Part shown: positions 5,117 through 6,813 of the stretch, piece by piece
Layout: every line of letters begins with the position of its first letter
Position numbering within the stretch: position 1 is the stretch's first letter
Origin: Planctomycetota bacterium
GTDB taxonomy: Bacteria; Planctomycetota; PLA2; JAEUHO01
DNA length: 6,813 bases
Direction of reading: 5' to 3'
Assembly (NCBI GenBank): GCA_024639415.1
Contig: JAHEIK010000205.1
Coordinates: forward strand, 1 to 6,813
Program-made: the position numbers and the translations under genes
Notes under the pieces: generated by a model
Database searches by the model: none
Seen by the model: the letters and a program-made list of their open reading frames with translations, nothing else
Told to the model about the DNA's origin: nothing

Positions 5117-5169
5117 ACGGGCCGGGCAACCACTCACCCTCGCTGCGCGAGGGATCGGGATGCCCCTAC
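5117..5169 (-). repeat. GTAGGGGC repeat element, copy 5, containing the pgi stop codon
   Basis: On the minus strand it begins GTAGGGGCATC, identical to copy 4 over 11 bases, and later shares GCCCG and CCCGT with it, with small gaps between. The TAG in its first four bases is the stop codon of pgi (5166-5168). It includes the perfect hairpin CCCTCGC/GCGAGGG. Confidence 0.6.
5137..5153 (-). terminator. Hairpin after pgi
   Basis: CCCTCGC (5137-5143), loop TGC, GCGAGGG (5147-5153): a perfect 7-base-pair stem 12 bases beyond the pgi stop on the minus strand. There is no T-tract. It is part of a repeat element, so the termination role is inferred from position. Confidence 0.4.
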
Positions 5170-6497
5170 AAGGATCGGGTCCGGGGCTGGGCGCGGTGGG
5201 CCGCGAGCTTCGCGGCCAGGTCGGCAGGCTCGCCCGTGAGCACTGCCTGGGCCGCCTGCTTGCCGAGCGTCACACCGGGCTGCCCGAAGGGATCGACGCC
5301 GAGCATGCGCCCCCAATAGACGACCGCCATCTGCCAGGTCAGCACGAACGCGCCGATGCTCGGCGCGTCCGCCGCGGCCAGACGAATCCGGATCGAGGGC
5401 CGCCCACTCCGGGCGAGCGCGTACTCGGTCGCCTCGCGCTCGGCGGCCAGCAACGCCCCCAGGCCCTTGCCCCGAGCGAAGGTCAGCTCCGCCGCCTGCT
5501 CGGGGACGACCGGGCCGGAAGCGCTGGGCGCGTCGACGAACACCGTCAGCTTGTCGTCCGGTCCCTCGATCAGCAGCTGCAGCAGACTGTGCTGGTCCGC
5601 TGGACCGCTCGCGGCTACGGGCGTCACGCCTGCCGCTCCGCCTGACACCGGCTTGCCGAGACTCTCGCCGACCAGTTGCGCCCACCAGGGCCCCAGGGGC
5701 TTGAGTGCCTCGCCGTAGGGCCAGAGGACGGCCACCCGCCGGCCTGCACTCTCCGCCGCCCGATGCGCTGCGGCCAGCGCCAGCGCGGGGTTGTCGGCGA
5801 TGAGGGGCTCCAAGCAGCGCCGGCGTGCCTCGGCCGCACCTGCGAGCAGGGCGCGCGGATCGACGCCGATGCAGGCGGCCGGAAGCAACCCCACGGGCGT
5901 GAGGGCCGAGTAGCGCCCGCCAACGGCCGGCGGCACGTCGAAGAGCGCGTAGCCGCGGGCCTCGGCGTGCGTGCGCAGGGGGCTTGGCTCGGGACCGCAG
6001 ACGACGGCGATCCTGGCGACAGCGTCGTCCCCCAGGGCGGAGCGCAGCCACGCCTCGAGGAGGGGGAACACCGCGGTCGTCTCGAGGGTCGTGCCCGACT
6101 TGGAGATTGCGAGCAGGAGGGTGGCGCCCGGGTCCAAGCGTCCCATGAGGCTCTGCACCGTCGCCGGGTCGACCGTGTCGACCACGTGCAGGTGCGGGCC
6201 GTCCTCGGGGGCGATCGCCTCGAAGACACGCGCCGAGAGCGCGGAGCCGCCGATCCCCACCACCACCACGTGCTGCGCGGGCGGCCGCGACGCAGCCCAA
6301 GCAGCGGCCTGCTCGGCAGGTCCTGCGTCGAGCGCCAGCGCGAGCAGGGCGGCCCGCTGCGGTTCCTCCTCCACCCAGGAGGCGAGGTCGCCGGCGGGGC
6401 GCAGCGCCTTGCGCAGCGACTCTTCAGACAGTCCGCGCCCGGCCCCGAGGGTGCGGTCCAGCGCGTGGGTCAGCTCGACGTCCAGGCGTGCGGTCAT
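5166..6497 (-). CDS. pgi: Glucose-6-phosphate isomerase
   Basis: 443 residues, the compact bacterial form (E. coli-type enzymes are about 550). It interconverts glucose 6-phosphate and fructose 6-phosphate in the cytoplasm. Two SIS sugar-binding regions are visible: VVGIGGSALSARV (79-91) with ISKSGTTLETT (131-141), and the second half from about 255. Family catalytic positions are present: R195 in VGGRYSALTPVG, E278 in LVGESLGK, H303 in GPADQHSLLQLLIEGP and K413 in GVTLGK. An oddity is FGQPGV at 404-409, where the family signature usually has Asp (FDQ). The start at 6497 is chosen because the family-like N-terminus begins there and it lies 10 bases after the upstream gene's stop; an opening to 6602 would overlap that gene. 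The ribosome site is weak, so coupling to the TPR-like gene is likely. Confidence 0.95.
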   Translation of the reverse strand: MTARLDVELTHALDRTLGAGRGLSEESLRKALRPAGDLASWVEEEPQRAALLALALDAGPAEQAAAWAASRPPAQHVVVVGIGGSALSARVFEAIAPEDGPHLHVVDTVDPATVQSLMGRLDPGATLLLAISKSGTTLETTAVFPLLEAWLRSALGDDAVARIAVVCGPEPSPLRTHAEARGYALFDVPPAVGGRYSALTPVGLLPAACIGVDPRALLAGAAEARRRCLEPLIADNPALALAAAHRAAESAGRRVAVLWPYGEALKPLGPWWAQLVGESLGKPVSGGAAGVTPVAASGPADQHSLLQLLIEGPDDKLTVFVDAPSASGPVVPEQAAELTFARGKGLGALLAAEREATEYALARSGRPSIRIRLAAADAPSIGAFVLTWQMAVVYWGRMLGVDPFGQPGVTLGKQAAQAVLTGEPADLAAKLAAHRAQPRTRSL

Positions 6498-6507
6498 GGG
6501 CTGCAGA

Positions 6508-6813
6508 CTACAGGGAGTCGATCTTGCGGACGTTGAACTCCGCCTCGCGCTTGGCCAGGGCGTCGATCTCCGTGGGAAGCTGCGCGTCGCCCGCCCAAGC
6601 ACGCAGCAGGATGACGGCGCGCCTGAGCTCGAAGTCGTCCGTCCACGTCGCGACGGCCTCGGTCGCCTCCTTGGCGTCGGCGCGCTTGTCGCCTGCCGGC
6701 GAGAGCGAGCGGGCCAGGGCTCGCAGCACCTTGATGCGACTCCAGTTCGGCTCGACCTTCAACGCCTCGGCACAGGCGCTCTCCGCCGCGGCGTGATCGC
6801 CGTCCAGCCATGC
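6508..6813 (-). CDS. TPR-like protein, C-terminal part (N-terminus beyond right edge)
   Basis: 101 codons are open from the right edge to TAG at 6508-6510; the true start is outside the window. The first visible residues, AWLDGDHAAAESACAEALKV-EPNW, fit the second half of a tetratricopeptide repeat (small-residue pattern, ending in the L-x2-x-P turn). The rest is Ala/Glu/Arg-rich and helical-looking (IKVLRALARSLS, DFELRRAVILLRAWAG), ending KREAEFNVRKIDSL. No enzyme motif or membrane segment is visible. It precedes pgi by 10 bases and is probably co-transcribed. It may be a protein-interaction scaffold; no specific function can be given. Confidence 0.65.
   Translation of the reverse strand, partial: AWLDGDHAAAESACAEALKVEPNWSRIKVLRALARSLSPAGDKRADAKEATEAVATWTDDFELRRAVILLRAWAGDAQLPTEIDALAKREAEFNVRKIDSL

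Noticed and set aside
6498..6602. N-terminal extension of pgi
   Set aside because: It would overlap the TPR-like gene with Ser/Arg-rich residues foreign to the family; the start at 6497 gives a normal PGI N-terminus.

Overview
The window is very GC-rich coding DNA of a Gram-negative bacterium. Two secreted proteins carry lipoprotein signal peptides, one has an OmpA/MotB peptidoglycan-binding domain, and there is a type IV prepilin peptidase with a PilZ protein. Arg, Ala and Gly are used heavily, and strong purine-rich ribosome sites precede several genes. High GC, a compact bacterial-type glucose-6-phosphate isomerase and many PilZ/TPR features would fit Planctomycetota, Myxococcota or a related deep lineage. 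The sequence alone does not settle the phylum. No rRNA, tRNA, transposase, phage gene or CRISPR array was seen.

Layout from left to right. (1) 1-254, minus: N-terminal part of a small lipoprotein that runs off the left edge. (2) 390-1319, minus: a 309-residue lipoprotein with a long coiled coil and an OmpA-like domain. (3) 1320-2036: a 717-base gene-free stretch holding the ompA-like leader and a dense cluster of structured repeats, including a second copy of the 3' end of the prepilin peptidase gene. (4) 2037-4170, minus: a tight three-gene operon of PilZ protein, sugar N-acetyltransferase and prepilin peptidase, with gaps of 11 and 23 bases. (5) 4171-4326: divergent promoter region. (6) 4327-4791, plus: single-stranded DNA-binding protein. 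(7) 4792-5165: a convergent intergenic region of hairpins and repeats related to those in region 3. (8) 5166-6497, minus: glucose-6-phosphate isomerase, 10 bases behind (9) 6508-6813, minus: the C-terminal part of a TPR-like protein cut by the right edge.

The PilZ operon joins a predicted cyclic-di-GMP receptor, an enzyme of N-acetylated surface-sugar synthesis and the enzyme that matures type IV pilins or type II secretion pseudopilins. It therefore looks like a cell-surface or pilus module. The most unusual feature is that the prepilin peptidase carries a ~95-residue soluble insertion in front of its last membrane segment. This insertion resembles the separate PilZ protein two genes upstream but lacks the ligand-binding motifs. 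ssb, pgi and the TPR gene are housekeeping or unassigned genes with no evident link to that module.

The second notable feature is the intergenic DNA. Two short repeat families recur in both long gaps: a ~55-base element starting GTAGGGGC (five copies) and a 28-base hairpin element (three copies). One copy of the first begins on the last bases of pgi, so the gene's stop codon lies inside it.
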